Part shown: positions 13,201 to 28,200 of the stretch, piece by piece
Numbering within the stretch: position 1 is the first letter of the stretch
How the letters are laid out: every line of letters begins with the position of its first letter
Assembly: GCA_907165065.1 (NCBI GenBank)
Contig: OU015532.1
Coordinates: 40,898,839 to 40,962,838, forward strand
DNA: 64,000 bases
DNA from: Caprimulgus europaeus
Lineage: Eukaryota > Chordata > Aves > Caprimulgiformes > Caprimulgidae
Reading direction: 5' to 3'
Program-made: the position numbers and the translations under genes
Notes under the pieces: model-generated
What the model saw: the letters and a program-made list of their open reading frames with translations, nothing else
Databases searched by the model: none
What the model was told of the DNA's origin: nothing

Positions 13201-16200
13201 AATAGGTCTGAGCCAGAGACAGCTTTATGGAATGAGCCAGCAGGAAACCGCCTTCCTCAGAATAAGGAAATCACATTATCCTCAAATAATAAATAGGAAG
13301 AGGTCCCCACAGTCACAAAATCTGGAGAGACTTGTTATGGCTGAGGCATTCAAAGGGACCAAAGTGAAGCATTTTCAATCTAAGGGGCTTTTTGGAGGGG
13401 GGTATTGCACTTTATTTTCCCCAAAGGCAACCCATACGTAATACTTTACCCCCAAATCCTCTGGAAATAATTCTCCACCATTGGTTTATCTCACAGTTGT
13501 GATTTACAAAAGCTTGGATTATAGTTCCTGTTTTTCCTGTATAACTGTAAAGCGGAAAAAAAAAATCTATGTTCCTGAAGCAGAAGATAAAAGCACCTCT
13601 CTGAGAGTAATAATTTGGGTTTATCGTGACAGTTAACAACAGATATTCTCCACAGTGTTCTTTTCCATGTGATGGGGTCTCATGGGTGGTCACTGAGGGA
13701 ATTGACTGTAACTTTGAGTAAGACTGCCGGTATTTTGACAACTCCACCATAGTGCTTGCCACTGCATTTACTCTGTTCAAGAGACTTTTTGTTGCTGTGC
13801 TGTAGAGCTAAACTCTGCAATTTCAGAGCCAGGGGTTTTGCAAGTGTCTCACAGACAGTATCAGTCGACAGGGATTTATCCCTTTCTTTTCTGCTATGAT
13901 GATCAATCCAGACTCTCAGAGTAACACAGTAGAAAAACCAATAAAATATATAAAATGTTAAAACAAGATTTCTTTACAGAAGAAGCTTATGTTGCAGATT
14001 TTCATCTGCAGCATAGTGAGATAGTTGACACAATTTTTACCAACTTTATTATTGTTTTGTAGCACTCAGTTAGTTTGGACATTTGATACTTTTTCCCACT
14101 GAAGGCTTATTCATACTCCGTTTTGTACCTTTCTTCTCTAGATCTTCTCCTCTCCCTGCTACCTGCTGACTGTAAGGATCATCCGGATGAGAAATGTCCA
14201 GCGAGTGGACACCTGTAAGTATCTCCACTCTTAGTGGTATCTCAGTGTATGAGCAACAAGTGTTCTTTTACAATTGTATAGCAACCTTTTCCAATAAACT
14301 GGCAATAAATGAATAAATTAGTGTACATAAACTAATTCACAGAATCATAGAATGGTTTGAGTTGGAAAGGACCTTAAAGATCATCAGTTCCAACCTCCCT
14401 GTCATCAGCAGGGACACCTTCCACTAGACCAGGTTGCTCAAAGCCAGGTCAGTCCTTGCTGCTTTCTGCTGTTTCACTGAATGTTATTGTTATGCTTTCT
14501 GGTTGATTTTAAGGCTTGAATGTGTTTTTGAGGATAATTACTTTCTCCCAATGAAAGGAGAGCTTTTGACATAGGTAGATGAAAAAGACTGCATTTTTCC
14601 AAACGCAAGGTGTAATTTTGCCGTTGGATTGTAGCACCTTGGGATCTGTGGCTGGCAGGAACAGGCTTTTCCATTCCCCTCCAATCTTGGTTTTGACACA
14701 GATTAAATGAACAAGAAAAAACTTTCTAAAATAATGACCACCAGGTTAATGTCGTTATTAATTACCCTGAAATGACTGCCAAAAAAAAAGCTGACTGAGA
14801 GCTGGATGCCTTGTCCCTTCTAATGCTTGTGCAACAGTCTTGTAGTTGTGCAAGCGAGTCACATGGCAGGAAAGTAGTGCAAGTGGGAAAATACCACTGT
14901 TGAGTTAAAGGATGTGAACTACCCACAGGTGCAGTGAGGAGAGGTATTTCACACTAAATAGATAAGTTAACAGTTTGTTTTGTTTTAATCGACACGGCTA
15001 CGTGACCACCTGTGAAAGGATGTTGAGACTAGCTCTAGAGTGAGTGTGGAAGGGAAATGGTACAACCCTGACATCTCTCTTGATTCTCCTCTTTCACTGT
15101 GAGTGACAGCAATTGACACTATAGTCCCTTGCTCAGGAAGAGCCAGGGAAGATGTTCTGAAATATGAAGATCTGGATTTACCACACAGTACCATTCCCAT
15201 CTTACCCTGCAGTTGTCACATGTTTTTCTGGAAGGTATATCAGAGGGCTTCCCTGTGTCACAGCTCCGAACGAGGGATATACCAGCCTTATCTTAGGTCA
15301 TATTGTTGGGTTGCACTCTCCACACCTGCACCTCCCTCCAGGTCGATGGCTGTGGCACACGTGTGATGATGCAATAACACAGAAAGATTTCATCAAGGAC
15401 CCATCTCAGATCTGCATGTCAGGCGGCAAGTCAATATTGCAAATAACTAGGTTGTAGAAAGAGATTGTGTAAGTAGAACTGAAGCAATATTTTACATTAA
15501 ATACACAGCTGACCAGTTTGACTGCTTCTGCTCATGTAATTAAGGATTGTTTGATATGCTTTATATCTCAAAGTACATTTAAGATACAAGAATGACAAAT
15601 CACATCAATCGAACGGAGTACTTTGACAGCCAAGCAGCCAACAGTCATTGATCTCCAATGATAAACTGAAGTCATGTAGTAGTCATACAGAACCACTTTT
15701 AAAACATTTTAAAACCAGTGTAATTACTTCCAGGATCTCCAAACATATTCAATACCTATTTTTGCAGTTTCAAAAATCTTCAAAACATTATTATCTGCAT
15801 AGAATTTCCAAGATTTTTTTTTAAGTCGTAGTCTTACAGAATCAAATCAATGCTCATACGGTTCTCTGAGTTGAATAGAATACATTCAGCAGATCCACTA
15901 CAAAAGCTCCTAACCCTTGAGGAAATGGAGTAATAAAAGAAGCTGGAGAAAGTCACCAACTATGATGACAGATCTGTAACAACTTTTATATCCAAAGGGA
16001 CTAAACAGGCTACAAACCTTAAGAGTAAAAGCAAAGTTATTAAGGTGGGCATGAAATCTGTCTCTACAAAAACGAATAGGAGGGAGAACATGAAAAAGGA
16101 GACATTTTTCACAATTTTTCACAATGTGAGGATAGAGGAGCACCCAATAAAATTATCAAACAAAAAGTATGAAATTATTGTAAAAGTAAACTGTGGAACT

Positions 16201-19200
16201 CATTGTCACAGGAATGCATGGATGTTAAAATATACCTGTTCAAAAATAAATTATTCATGGAGGATAAGTCTAGCAAGGATTATTAAACACGATATCCCCA
16301 GTGAAAATTCTGTTTTGGGAGATCCTTACTCTGGCATTACCTGAATGACGGATGGTGGATCAGGTGCAGTACTTCTCTAGAATTAGCTTGTTTCTTCTAC
16401 TCTGGAGCAAGGTGTTATTACCTGGCAGTGAAATTATTAAGAATTTATTTTTTAACATGAAAAATCCTAATGCTTTTTCTTCTGTCTCATCCTTGGAAAA
16501 AAGCTAAACTCTTCCAGATGAGACTTGCCCAAAATGCCCAGTCCAAGGCAGACATGCTTCCTGGAAATGCATAGCATGAATGCTGGCATTTGACAAGTAG
16601 AAGGCAGTTAAAATTGGTGTCTTAAGACAGAAGGAGGAAAGCCTTAAATCTAGTTCTTAAATCAACTCTATCTGCAAATGAAATAAAGACAAGCAACTTT
16701 CTTGGCAAGGAAAAGGTGCAGATGAGACACTTTGTTCCTTCTTTAGAGAGATACTGATGTGCCTAAAAAAGGCAAAATGTGTAAGGCAGCCAGACTGGCC
16801 AGGCTGACCAGACTTACCCTTTCTGGGGAGATATTTGGTAGGAGCAGCCAATGGTTTTGATGTTAGCAGTCAGTTTCCTGGCAGCCTGCTACAACATGCT
16901 TCATCTGTGCCCTGTGGTGCTTCTGCACTGTTTATGAATGGAATGGAATGGAATGGAATGGAATGGAATGGAATGGAATGGAATGGAATGGAATGGAATG
17001 GAATAGAATAGAATAGAATAGAATAGAATAGAATAGAATAGAATAGAATAGAATAGAATAGAATAGAATAGACTATTTCAGCTGAAAGAGACCTACAACA
17101 ATCATCTAGTCCAAATGCCTCTTAAACACTGGCAGGCTTGGGGCATTGATCACCTCTCTAGGAAGCCTGTTCCAGTGTTTGACCACCCTCTCAGTAAAGA
17201 AATGCTTCCTACTGTCCAGTCTAAACCTCCCCTGGTGCAACTTTGAACCATTCCCACATGTCCTATCACTGGAACCCAGGGAGAAGAGATCAGAACCTCC
17301 CTCTCCACTTCCCCTCCTCAGGAAGCTGCAGAGAGCCATGAGGTTACCCCTCAGCCTCCTTTTCTCCAAACTAGACAAGCTCAAAGTCCTCAGCCGTTCC
17401 TCACAGGACATTCTTCCAGCCCTTTCACCAGCTTTGTTGGCCTCCTCTGGACATATTCAGGGACCTTCACACTCTTCTTAAATGGTGGGGCTTTTGATGC
17501 TGCTTATTGTTTATCTGTACCCATGGGAATGGTAAACAACTGGGTATGTGTCCCAGACATCAGTGCAAAGTGGACATGGGTGTATGGAAAGCAAGAGGCA
17601 AAGGGATGTAGTATGTAACCAAAATGTTTGAAGAGAAAAGATATCCCTGGGAATCACTATTCTCAGAATCATTAGTCTGCAAAGCCCACTGTGCCAGCTG
17701 TGTGAGGGAAACAGACACTACTGGGATAATTTTTCTTCTTTCCACCTGTGGGCTTGAACACAGAGAAGGAAGGCAGCCCTTTTCTTTCCCTTTGGGATTT
17801 TTTTCTTTAAGGAAATGAAAGGAAAGGAGGAAACCTGAATGCTGGAGGTGAAATGTCCTCTCAGCTAACACAGTCAGGAAGAAACCACAGGGATGGAGGC
17901 TAAGAGATAAGGAGGAGGGATGGAGGCTAAGAGGTGGTGAGGTAGAAGTGAATTAAAGCAGAAGATATGACTTCAGACAGGGACAGTTAAACTGTTGTCA
18001 GAACCTAATTTTTCTTCCTTTTTTTTTTTTTTGTGCAAAATAAGATCTAGAAGATGGAAAAGAAAAGGAGAAGGAGAGGGCTAGGCCCTGTTGAATATTC
18101 TGTTGAATATTTTCCAAACAATTTTTTCCATAAGAAGAATATTGGGTTTTTGACTCTGTAGGAATGTGTTGTTTTTCTGTTTCTGCATTATAACATTAAA
18201 AAGTAGAAAATCAAGAATTAAGGTGTCAGTTGACATATCACACTGCATTGTGTAATTTCTCAAGCAGTTCTGAACTTCAGTTCATTCATTCTTACTTCGA
18301 CAGAAAAGCAGCAAGATTTTTTGAACAAATACTTTTTCAGCAACATAAAATGCAGCCTCCACTCAGTTTGAGACAAAGCCAGTAGTTGTAGGATGACACC
18401 TGCCAAAACCTAGTGGAGAAGGAAAGAAAAGGAGAAGACAAGAAAAAGCTCCTGTTGCAGCCAGGCGAGTTTTTGCCTTTCTCTACAAGTCAATGTGCAA
18501 CCTCGTGTTCCCCTGGTCTACCTGTAGAGTCCTTACTGAAGGGTCCTCTCCATTTACTGTTGCCATCACTTGTCTGTCTCAAAGAGCTTGCATTAAAGAG
18601 CAACCATTTTCAAAGCTAGTTAACTTTTGTATTACATGATATCTGATCATTTTATTGTTAAGAACTGTGTAAGGGAGAGTTTCAAGGTGCTGAAGTATTT
18701 TGAGCATGAAGAAATGTTGCATTCCCCTGCCACACAGTACATTGCATTTTTGGCTGCAGCCATTTGAGATATACTTTAATTTAGGTGCCTTTATGAAATA
18801 GGAATATCCTTCACTAACCTTCCCATGGTGCATTTCTGGAGAGAGACTTGGCTCCTCTCTTCCTGGAGGTGGCAATCAGTTAAGATCCAATGTCTGATTC
18901 AATGAACTTCTGCCATCTCCTAAAACAGAGGTAGTTCTGCAGCTGCTTTCACAAACCCTCACCAAGAAAATCACTGAATGTAAGGCAGATTGAGACCTTT
19001 TGCAGTTGCTCTCAAAAGGTGGAAGAGGCTCTGAGGCCCCTCTCATCAGACAGCAGCTAGGGGTTAGCACATGTGTATGTACACATGAGCATAGGAAAGC
19101 TAGTTGGTTGAGAAACTGAAGAAAGTGACTGACTAGAAGAGGCGATTCTCACCCTCTTCCTTTATACACGTCGTCGCTGTTGTCTCCAACTCATGCAAGG

Positions 19201-22200
19201 AAGAATAGAAACCACCTCCTGTTCTACTGCATCTTGTAGTCTGTGCTTTTTCCCTCTCAGAAGGATATATTGAAAAAATCATAGAATCACAGAATCACAG
19301 AATGGTTTGGGTTGGAAGGGACCTTAAAGATCATCCAGTTCTAAACCCCCTGACACGAGCAGGGACATCTTCCACTAGACCAGGTTACTCAAAGCCTCAT
19401 CCAACCTGACCTTGAACACTTCCAGGGAGGTGACATCCACAACTTCCCTGGGCAACCTGGGCCAGTGTCTCACCACCCTCACAGGGAAGAATTTTTTCCT
19501 GATGTCAAATCTAAACCTCCCCTCTTCCAGTATAGAGCCATTTCCCCTTTTTCTATCATTAACTGCCCTTATAAAAAGTCACTCTCCAGCTTTCTTGTAG
19601 GCCCACTTCAGGTATTGGAAGGTTGCTAGAAGGTCTCCTCAGAGCCTTCTCTTCTCCAGGCTGAACAGCCCCAACTCTCTCAGCCTGTCCTCATAGGAGA
19701 GGTGCTCCAGCCCTTGGATCATCCTCATGGCCTCCTCTGGACTCATTCTAACAGGTCTATGTCTTTCTTGTGTTGGGGGCTCCAGAACTGGACACATTAA
19801 AAGTTACATTATATCAGGCATTTCTGCCTTTATATAACTTACAATTGCTGTTGGTACCACACTAATCTTTCCAGTGCTATGCAGCACTTTGCCATGTTAA
19901 CAGTAGTTTTGACTCTTTCCCTATGCAGTAAGCCAAGCTGATTGCTACGTGTCATTGTGGCTGCCAACTGCAACATGTGAAAAGTCCCGCACTAAAACTG
20001 TGAGAAACTCCAACAATCCAGTGTGGAATGAAACCTTCTACTTCAGGATCCAGAGTCAGGTCAAGGTAAGGAGCCAAAGTGGTTTGCTTGAAGCAGCCTG
20101 AAGATTTTGTGTATGGTGGGTCTTATCTCCTGAACTGTGCCTAGGAATTGTTTAAGAAATGACACATGAAAAGGGACTGTTCAAATTGTTTAACAGCAGC
20201 AATGACTGAGTTCCCATGCCTATTCAATGATGCTATTTAGGAGACCCAGAAACTGAGCTCAATATTGAAGTTTCAGGGATTCTAGAAACTCTTGGAAATC
20301 AGTGCAAGATGGATACAAAACTAAGCTGTCTTGTAGGTATAGCCTATGTATTACTCATGTTACAATAAGTAAACTGAACTAGGGATGAATGAATATTCCA
20401 TTGACAGTCTGTTTTTCCAAAGGAGAATGATACTTAATTTCTCCACCTTTCTTCTCAAGCACATCCCCAACATTCTTTCTCCCTCGTGCTAATGAATGAT
20501 GTCCAGACTGTAGAAACTATAAAACCCCCTTCTCCCTCTTTTTCCAGAACGTGCTGGAGCTGACAGTGTATGATGAGGATTTTGCTACTCCAGATGACCA
20601 TCTCCTCTGTACGCTCTTCGATACCACTAAACTTCCAATTGAAAGAACAGTGCTCCTGTACTTTAAGCCCAGCCCAGAGGTGAGAGCAAAAAATAAAGCA
20701 ACTAGGAAACCAGTGGGGATTATACAAGTTTTCCAAAAATTTGGGGTGAGCTTTCTGACTGTCATGGATGACTTATCCCAGTAATGAGTACATGAATTGC
20801 CTTTCAAAATATAAACACAAAAAATGTGGTAAAAAATCTGGATTTAAGAGCTTGATCCCCTCCTCCCAGTATTTTTATAAATTGTTAAAGAGTGTATAAC
20901 TGAAACAGTGCGGTAGGTAGGGGAGAGATCTGACTGTGAGCTATGGCTGAGCAACATCAAGGCTGCACAGTTGTCACAAGGTGAATAATCTGCAATTTTT
21001 TTTCCCATGTAATTCATAGCCACTACCCAAAAGATACACTTTGTATCTACTTTCATCCCAAAGGCAAAATTGAAATTGTCCCTGTGTTTATCTGTCCTTT
21101 GCGTAGATACCTTGTTAGGGCTGAGCCTGCAGACTCATCTATCTGAATTAGCATGGTTTTGGAGCAGTGAATGTCTGATTTACTCTATTTCTTAGTTTCC
21201 CATCTATAAAACGGGAAAAAGAATCTTGATGCCTTTTGAGATCTATGGGCAAGATCAGTGAAATATCTCGCATGCAATATTGGCAGATTACTTCTGGTAC
21301 CCAAGCTAAGTCACTCACAGCTAGCTCATACATATCAACCACTGCCTTACAGAGGGCTGCATAGCTGTAACTCTGAATCACTCAATAATACCAGTCTCTG
21401 TTTATTATCTTGAAGTGATGGGTGGAAAGTATCTTTAACTTCCAAGCTAATAGCAAGGACAGTACCAGGAACAGTTAGGAGAAAATGTTAGATTTCAGAA
21501 GACAAAGAAAGTTGCAAATTGTGTTTCTGGAGTGTTTCATACTGAGAGATAAAAGTACAGGTTGTCTTGATGATACTTTGAAGAAAGAAGGAGATGAAGA
21601 AGTAATCATTAAGCTATGTGTTTTGAAATGTTTTTTCTGTCCTTCCAGTCTGAAATATTTATCACAGGCTGTACATTTCAACCAATTACTTGGATACTGC
21701 CCACCAAGGACCTTGATTTAGACAAGGTATAAAGCATGTATGCAGCTACTTAGTTTAATTTCTTGTTCTTGCTTTCAGGCCAAGGAGGAGCTAGAGGTTG
21801 AATTCAAATTGGAGGCTGCGTAAGTGATATACACAGTATTTTTTAAAAAAAGCAAAAATCACTAAACACCAAAATAAAGAAATAGTATTAGAAGTTATGC
21901 TTTGTGGAATATCTGTAAAAAAGTGCCAGACTTCTCCTACATCATCGCTGCCATCTCAGACACCCATCTGATCCTTTCAGTCAGCTTGTTCTGTTTAGTT
22001 CCTTTCAAAGATGCACTTCCCAGCTGTGTTTTTCTATCCATAATGTTGGATTTGTCTACCTGAGGCATTTCAGAGTATGTGTGCACGCACTTGTGTGTGC
22101 ATGCATGTGTGCATCAATCTTCCCACATTTGTTTCAGCTTATGTATTGGACATGCTCCTCATGTTGAACCATCCTGGATAGGATGTGTATCCAGTGTATC

Positions 22201-25200
22201 TCTGACTTCTTTGTTTTTCCCTTGCAGCACTGTTTTGGTTCTAGCAATTCTGTTTTCTTTCTGCTCAACAAAATGACAATGTGTTGGAGCTCTATTGTAG
22301 GGCTTTTCCTCCCACATGGTCAACCTGCTGTCCATATGAATCAGTATTTTTTTCTCTGTGTTACCACAAGGTAACTAAGAGGCAGTAGAAATTAAGTCAC
22401 CAGACTAAAGTCGTTCCCCAGACTAGTGGGGAGCCAAGACCAGAATTCAAGTCACTCCACACCATCTTCTGACTTCACCTGAATTATCTGGAAAGCTTTC
22501 TTTTCCATGTAATTGGTACCCACTGCCCTATGCCTCTTTGATTGTATTTGCACACCAGCAAATACATAGAACTGGGCTTCCCAATGGGGATATGCTGGTG
22601 TATTAGCAAGTTACCACTGAAATACATGTACTTCTCCTCACATGTTATAGTGAGGAGAAGAACTTGGCTGCCTAACCAGTTTAGATGATCATGAGATTGC
22701 ACTGCAAAAAAGGTAGCCATGATACACATCACTCACCTTTGGTACAGAGGCAAGTCCCCTCAGAGCGCTCAGTCCAAGCAAGCATGGAAAGGAGCTTGTT
22801 AGATACATGCTGAAGTCCCTCTGGCTACTGTTCTTCTAAATGGGGAGAAAGGGCAGAATCCGGGGAAAGGATGAGTGGGCATTTGTTTGATGTAAATAAA
22901 TCTTCGTTTTTCATTTTGTTTTCCAGCTCTGGTCCTCATGAATCCATTGCTACCAATGGAGTCCTGGTGGTATGAATCTTTTCCCTAAGATATTTTCTAT
23001 AAGTGTTTTCTTAATTTAAAGAGGAAGGGAGGGTGGGTGTTAGAGAAGCCAGTAGGACAGTTCTTTCTCCTTCCCAAAACCACAAAACCCAAACCAACCC
23101 AAAATGTTAATAGCAATGCTTCTTCAGAAAGCCATTTCTACTACTGACTCTTGATCTCTCAGCAATGTATCTTTAATTTTTGTTTTTCCCAGTTCAACCC
23201 TTTGTATCTATGCTACTATCCTGAAAATGCTCCCGATTTTCTTCCTTTGTATCTCCCTCCTACTGTGTGCAGTCATATGTCATTGTCACTAGAGGATGCT
23301 CTACAACTCCCTCCAAAGGTTTTCCGTTTTCTTGGTCAGTGGCTACTGGGCAAAAACCCAGAAATGCCAGGGAATTAGACACTATGTGTTACAATACATG
23401 TCCAAAAGCTGAGTGGTTCACAGTTTCCTGTAGTGAGGTTGCTCTGTCTTTTACAGTGTCGTGAACTTTGCTGCTTGGAAGTTGAAGTTGAGGAGAAGAT
23501 GCAGCAAAAATCAAGTAAGATTATTGCTTTGTTATCTATTTACCAATAATAGATATTGGTAAATTGCATGATGAGAGGATGTTCCTTTCATTTAATGTAT
23601 TGGTGGAATAAATCCTTACAGTATTCAGTGTAGTTAACACCAGGTAAAGACATTAGGTTGTTGTAGGCTTTAATGATTACATCTTCTGCTCCCTTAGGTA
23701 TATGTAAATAAAGTCTATTAGACCTGCCCTAGAGTTGAAATCCCAGTTCTACATAGTGACAAAAATATTCAGAGTCTCCCTTTCTATGAAAATAGCATTA
23801 ATTTTGCTCCTTTCCCTTTGCTGCCGGTGCCCCTTTCAGAGTGCTTTCCACTGGACAAAGCTGTGGTCCAAACTCTACAGCTCTGCTTCCTGCACCCCAC
23901 TTTTAATCAAGCCAGCACAATTTTCTGCTTAAATCACAGTGACATTTCTCATGACCTCTCTTTTGCTTTTTTAGAGAAAGAGCTCTCCCTTACTGTGAAG
24001 GGCTCCTTTGAGGGGACGCAGGATATCGCTCTGGGCCCCGACGGAGCGGCCAGCCCATCAGGTCCCACCAAGTTCCACTATATCAAGTACGCTGAGCCAA
24101 CCCTGGATGTCATGATGCCAAAGAAGAGGCGCTACCACCCTGTATGTTGGAAGTGGCCATAATGATGAAATGACCATGGGTGCCTCTCTAGAAAGTGGGA
24201 GGAGGGGGCGAGGGTAAACGTGTTACTGTTTTTATCCTAAAGCATGTTGTTTTCTCAGTGGACCTGTAAGTACAGTACAGAGACGGGTTCCCCCGTGGTG
24301 ATGCTGAATTCTCTGCCCATGGGAAGGAAAATGACCATTGCAGAGGTAAGCATCACTTCCAGCTGTTAGGAATAAAAGGTCACTCAGGTAGAAACCATTC
24401 CCCATAATACTGTCTCAGATGACTGCTAAGAGGGTCAGAAATGTTCTGATTGTTTCCCAGACCTTGAACAAAACAGAAGCTCTGTTTCTCCATCTGTTTT
24501 CTCCACAGAAGCAGGTTGTCCCTCTATTAGTCTCTATTAGATGCCAGTAGTGGATACAGAGACAAGAAGAATGTTGTAAGATATGATGATTCCTTCAGTA
24601 CATTTCTCCCTATTTACCCAAAGACTCACTGACCCCTCCTTTGCTTAGGGTTCAAACTGAAAGTTACTCCTTGGACGAGCTAGGAAAAAGTCAACAAACC
24701 TGTCCTTAGTAAACCATACATTTCAAAGGACAATATATTAAAATATATTGAAAATATCAGATATAACATACGGATTTTAAAGAAAATAATGAGAATATTG
24801 CTTGAAATAGAAGTATGTGCTGTATAATTTTGAATGAAATTAACAGAAGAAAAGGATACTTACTATTTTTATATTTTTTAGTATATCCTTACTATTTTTT
24901 TTAAAATGTGTTTCTGTTAAGAAACATCTACAAATGTCCAGATTATGAGGGACAATCTTGTCCAAATATTAATTGTTATGTTGTGAAGAAGTAGGAGAAC
25001 ATCAGATTTCATGGCCATTAAAATATCCTCTGAGAACACAGCACTTTTTGTCAATTAAGAAGAAGGTTGCAATAATGATTTTAAGACGGGATGAAATCCT
25101 GACAGAAGCAGATGCAGACTTGCAGTCTCTTCACTGTGAGACTGTGGCCAGGATGTCAAAGATCTGCTGTGTATTAGAGCACAAAGAATGGGAAAAGTAC

Positions 25201-28200
25201 AAAAAAATGGTATTTCAGGATGCTGCAGAAATCTTGTGAATAACACAGGAAATGGGATCTACTACATGAGTCTTGGGAACCTCCTATACCAAGATTGTTA
25301 ATCGTTTCTGCAGCCTGGAAGCATCTGGGATCTGTGGGCAAGGATGTTCCACTGGGATAAATGAATGCTTTTGGAAATACATGCTGACATCTCAGCCATT
25401 TAACTTTGCGATTGCCAGTTCTTGCTGAGGTCTAAATCAAACTCTAACCCCAAAACAGAGAGGGAAAAACAAAATTTTAGAATGAAAATTTAAAAATTAC
25501 AGTACTCATTCTTGTTTTCCAGGAGAAAAGATTTGACTTGAACGTGACAGCACAAAGCTGGTAAGAAATCTTATTCTATTCCTAAAGACTTGGCTTATTG
25601 ATTTTTATATTGGTTTAGCCACATGAAAATGGCACAAGCAGACATTCTCAGTCTGAAAACTAGAACGTGCTTTTAATAAAACATAAAATATGTGCACAGT
25701 ATATTATACATAATGAGCCTTAGGAATAGTTGGTTTTAATCAATAAATATTGATAAACATGTATTTGTTTTAACATTATCTCTTCCCCTTCTGGTCAAGG
25801 TATATTATTTTCTGATCAAAATCAGTATCTGAAACTCACAAAAAGAACAAAACTGACTAAAAAACCAAAATGGACAGAGTAAACATTAAATTTTATCTGA
25901 ATTTATAAAATTTTTCTTTTCTTAACTGTCACTATTCAGTATCGATAAACCTTGAATTGTTAAGTACAGTTATACTGTATATTGAGTAGAAACTCTGGTA
26001 GACAATGTGGCTAGTGATTTGACATCTACAGACATGCTCATTAATACTCATCAGTAAACATGAAGATGTTTTGTGTTATCCATAACCATATGTAACACAC
26101 AGAACCGAGCACACTGATCTTTTTTTTTTTTTTTGAGAGAGAGAGCTTGAAAGAGAAAAACAACGATTTTTAATGCAAACAGAATTTTCCATCATTCATT
26201 TCAGAAAGGCAAGTAATAAATGACAACAAGAAAACCAGCATTATTCTAGAACGGAAAAAATGCTCTCCATTTCCTTATTTTACATTCAGAGATTTTTTAA
26301 CAGCAGGTTGTTTGTATCTTGTTTTACAATGGAAACTGGCTTTTGCAGCTCCACCCAACTCAGTTCCTCTTGCGTGCTTTCATTTGCAAACACAATTGTA
26401 ATAACTTGGCTGATTTTATCCAAATCTGATGGTGGAGAAATCTCAGAATGTATTTCATTAGTAGTTTAATTGAAATTATGGGCTCAGTAGAAGAGAGAAG
26501 TTCCATCACAGAAAGAAAAAGTGAAACTGTGCCATTTTGGATACCTGGACAGGGCATCCACAGGTAGCTCTGGTCTGAAGACACCATGCGAGGTCTCTTG
26601 CCCATTGATGTCTTGGAGGTGCCAAGGAAGGGAGGGACAGGAGGGAGGTTAGGGAGTGGAAGAGCACAAATGCCCAGTGAAAAAAGCTGTAACAGTGAAT
26701 TTTTAAGGAATGACTTACTGAACTTAAAAATTGATGCAAACGCAATCTTCATCTGAGGAACGTTATGCTTTACAATTTTTTGAAATACAACTTCCAGCAC
26801 TGATCTATGAGATAGCTTGCGCAAGTGCAGACAGATCAGAGCAGTGGAAGTGAAATCCTGCCCCACTAAATTCAGTGACCTATCTCCATTCATCCAGGGG
26901 CTGGATGCCACCGGGGTCATGCCTCACAAGTAGATTTGTACGGTGGATGGGTTTCCTCCTCAGCGATGCTCACCACTAGAGGGGGACGCGTTCCCGCTCC
27001 AGTTACTCAAAATGGGAAGTTCCCTTCATGTTGGAAATGCCAACATTTCAAAATTTGGTTTTATTTTTGATTTAGAATGAGAAAATTTCTGATGAAATGG
27101 GAATCAATACGCTCACTTTTGAACATTTGCACAGATTTTCTAAACTTGTAATTCTTTTAGTTTGTAAATATTCATTTAAATATTTTGTTTCGTTTATAAA
27201 TCCTGAACATTGCTTCTTGATCAATTAGTAATAATAAGATATAATGCCACTGATTAAGCTTGCTAATTGAAAAAAAATTCTTACTTTTAAAAACATTTAG
27301 AATATCCTCTCTTGATCCTGTCATGTTACGTCGATGACCCTGCTTGAAGGGAAGGGTGCTAGAAGTAGATTATCTTTGATCAAAGTCCTAAGATTGATAT
27401 GGGTGTGCTAATATGTTTCTATCCTAGTAACTGTTCCTGCCACAGAGACCTGGACATGCGCTTTGGGTTTGACTTGTGTTCAGAGGAGATGGCTTTCCTG
27501 GGGAAAAGGAAGAGATATGTAGCAAGTGCCCTGAAAAATGTTTTTCACCTACAACAGGATCTGCAGGATTGTGAAGTACGTGTGTCTGTGGGTGTGGATC
27601 TTGAATTTCTAGTGCCTTCATGTATTCTTCCAGATGAGTGGTCAGCAAAATGGACCACATGTATCTGTTGTGTGGGTACCAGCTAGTGCTTGTGCTTCTG
27701 CTGCCAAGTTTTGTTATTGCAAGAAACACTAATTGCAGTAGTTGCATCCTTCATCAATTTCAATTGGGAATTTTTCAGATCTGAGGTGAGTTCATCCCTG
27801 CCATCCTATACTACAACTGGCTTGGTTCAGAAGTACTGTATGCATATTAGATACATTACATAACAAGCATTTCTTGGTTTGGTCAGTTTTCATCATTTTG
27901 TGAGAATTTAGGATAAAAATCTCTGAGTGCTTCTTATAATATCTTCTCTTTCTTGCAGTTTTGAAATTCCTCAAAATTAATCTAATTTGTTTTAAAGTAA
28001 TTTCATGAAACTGAAGAGTAACAACATTGATAAGAGTACCTTAACTACACTGGCTGTGAACTGAGTGTATTTCTTCATGGGGTTGACATGTGATTTTCAA
28101 ACAGTAGTAGCAGAGCTGTGAAACAAGAAAAAAGTTGCAAAGGAGTAGGAAAGGTAGAGAAAATATATTTTTGCCCCTACAGAAGGGCTTTTTCTTGTTC

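Larger units (their letters stand above)
14215..19928. other. Copy A intron 3, repeat-rich
   Basis: This 5.7 kb intron holds three young CR1 fragments, one probable old CR1 fragment and the GAATG/GAATA microsatellite, all listed separately. It interrupts the C2 domain between exons 3 and 4. Confidence 0.85.

Noticed and set aside
17106-17411. 101-codon minus-strand open frame
   Set aside because: It is the degraded C-terminal end of a CR1 ORF2 within a truncated LINE copy, not a host gene.
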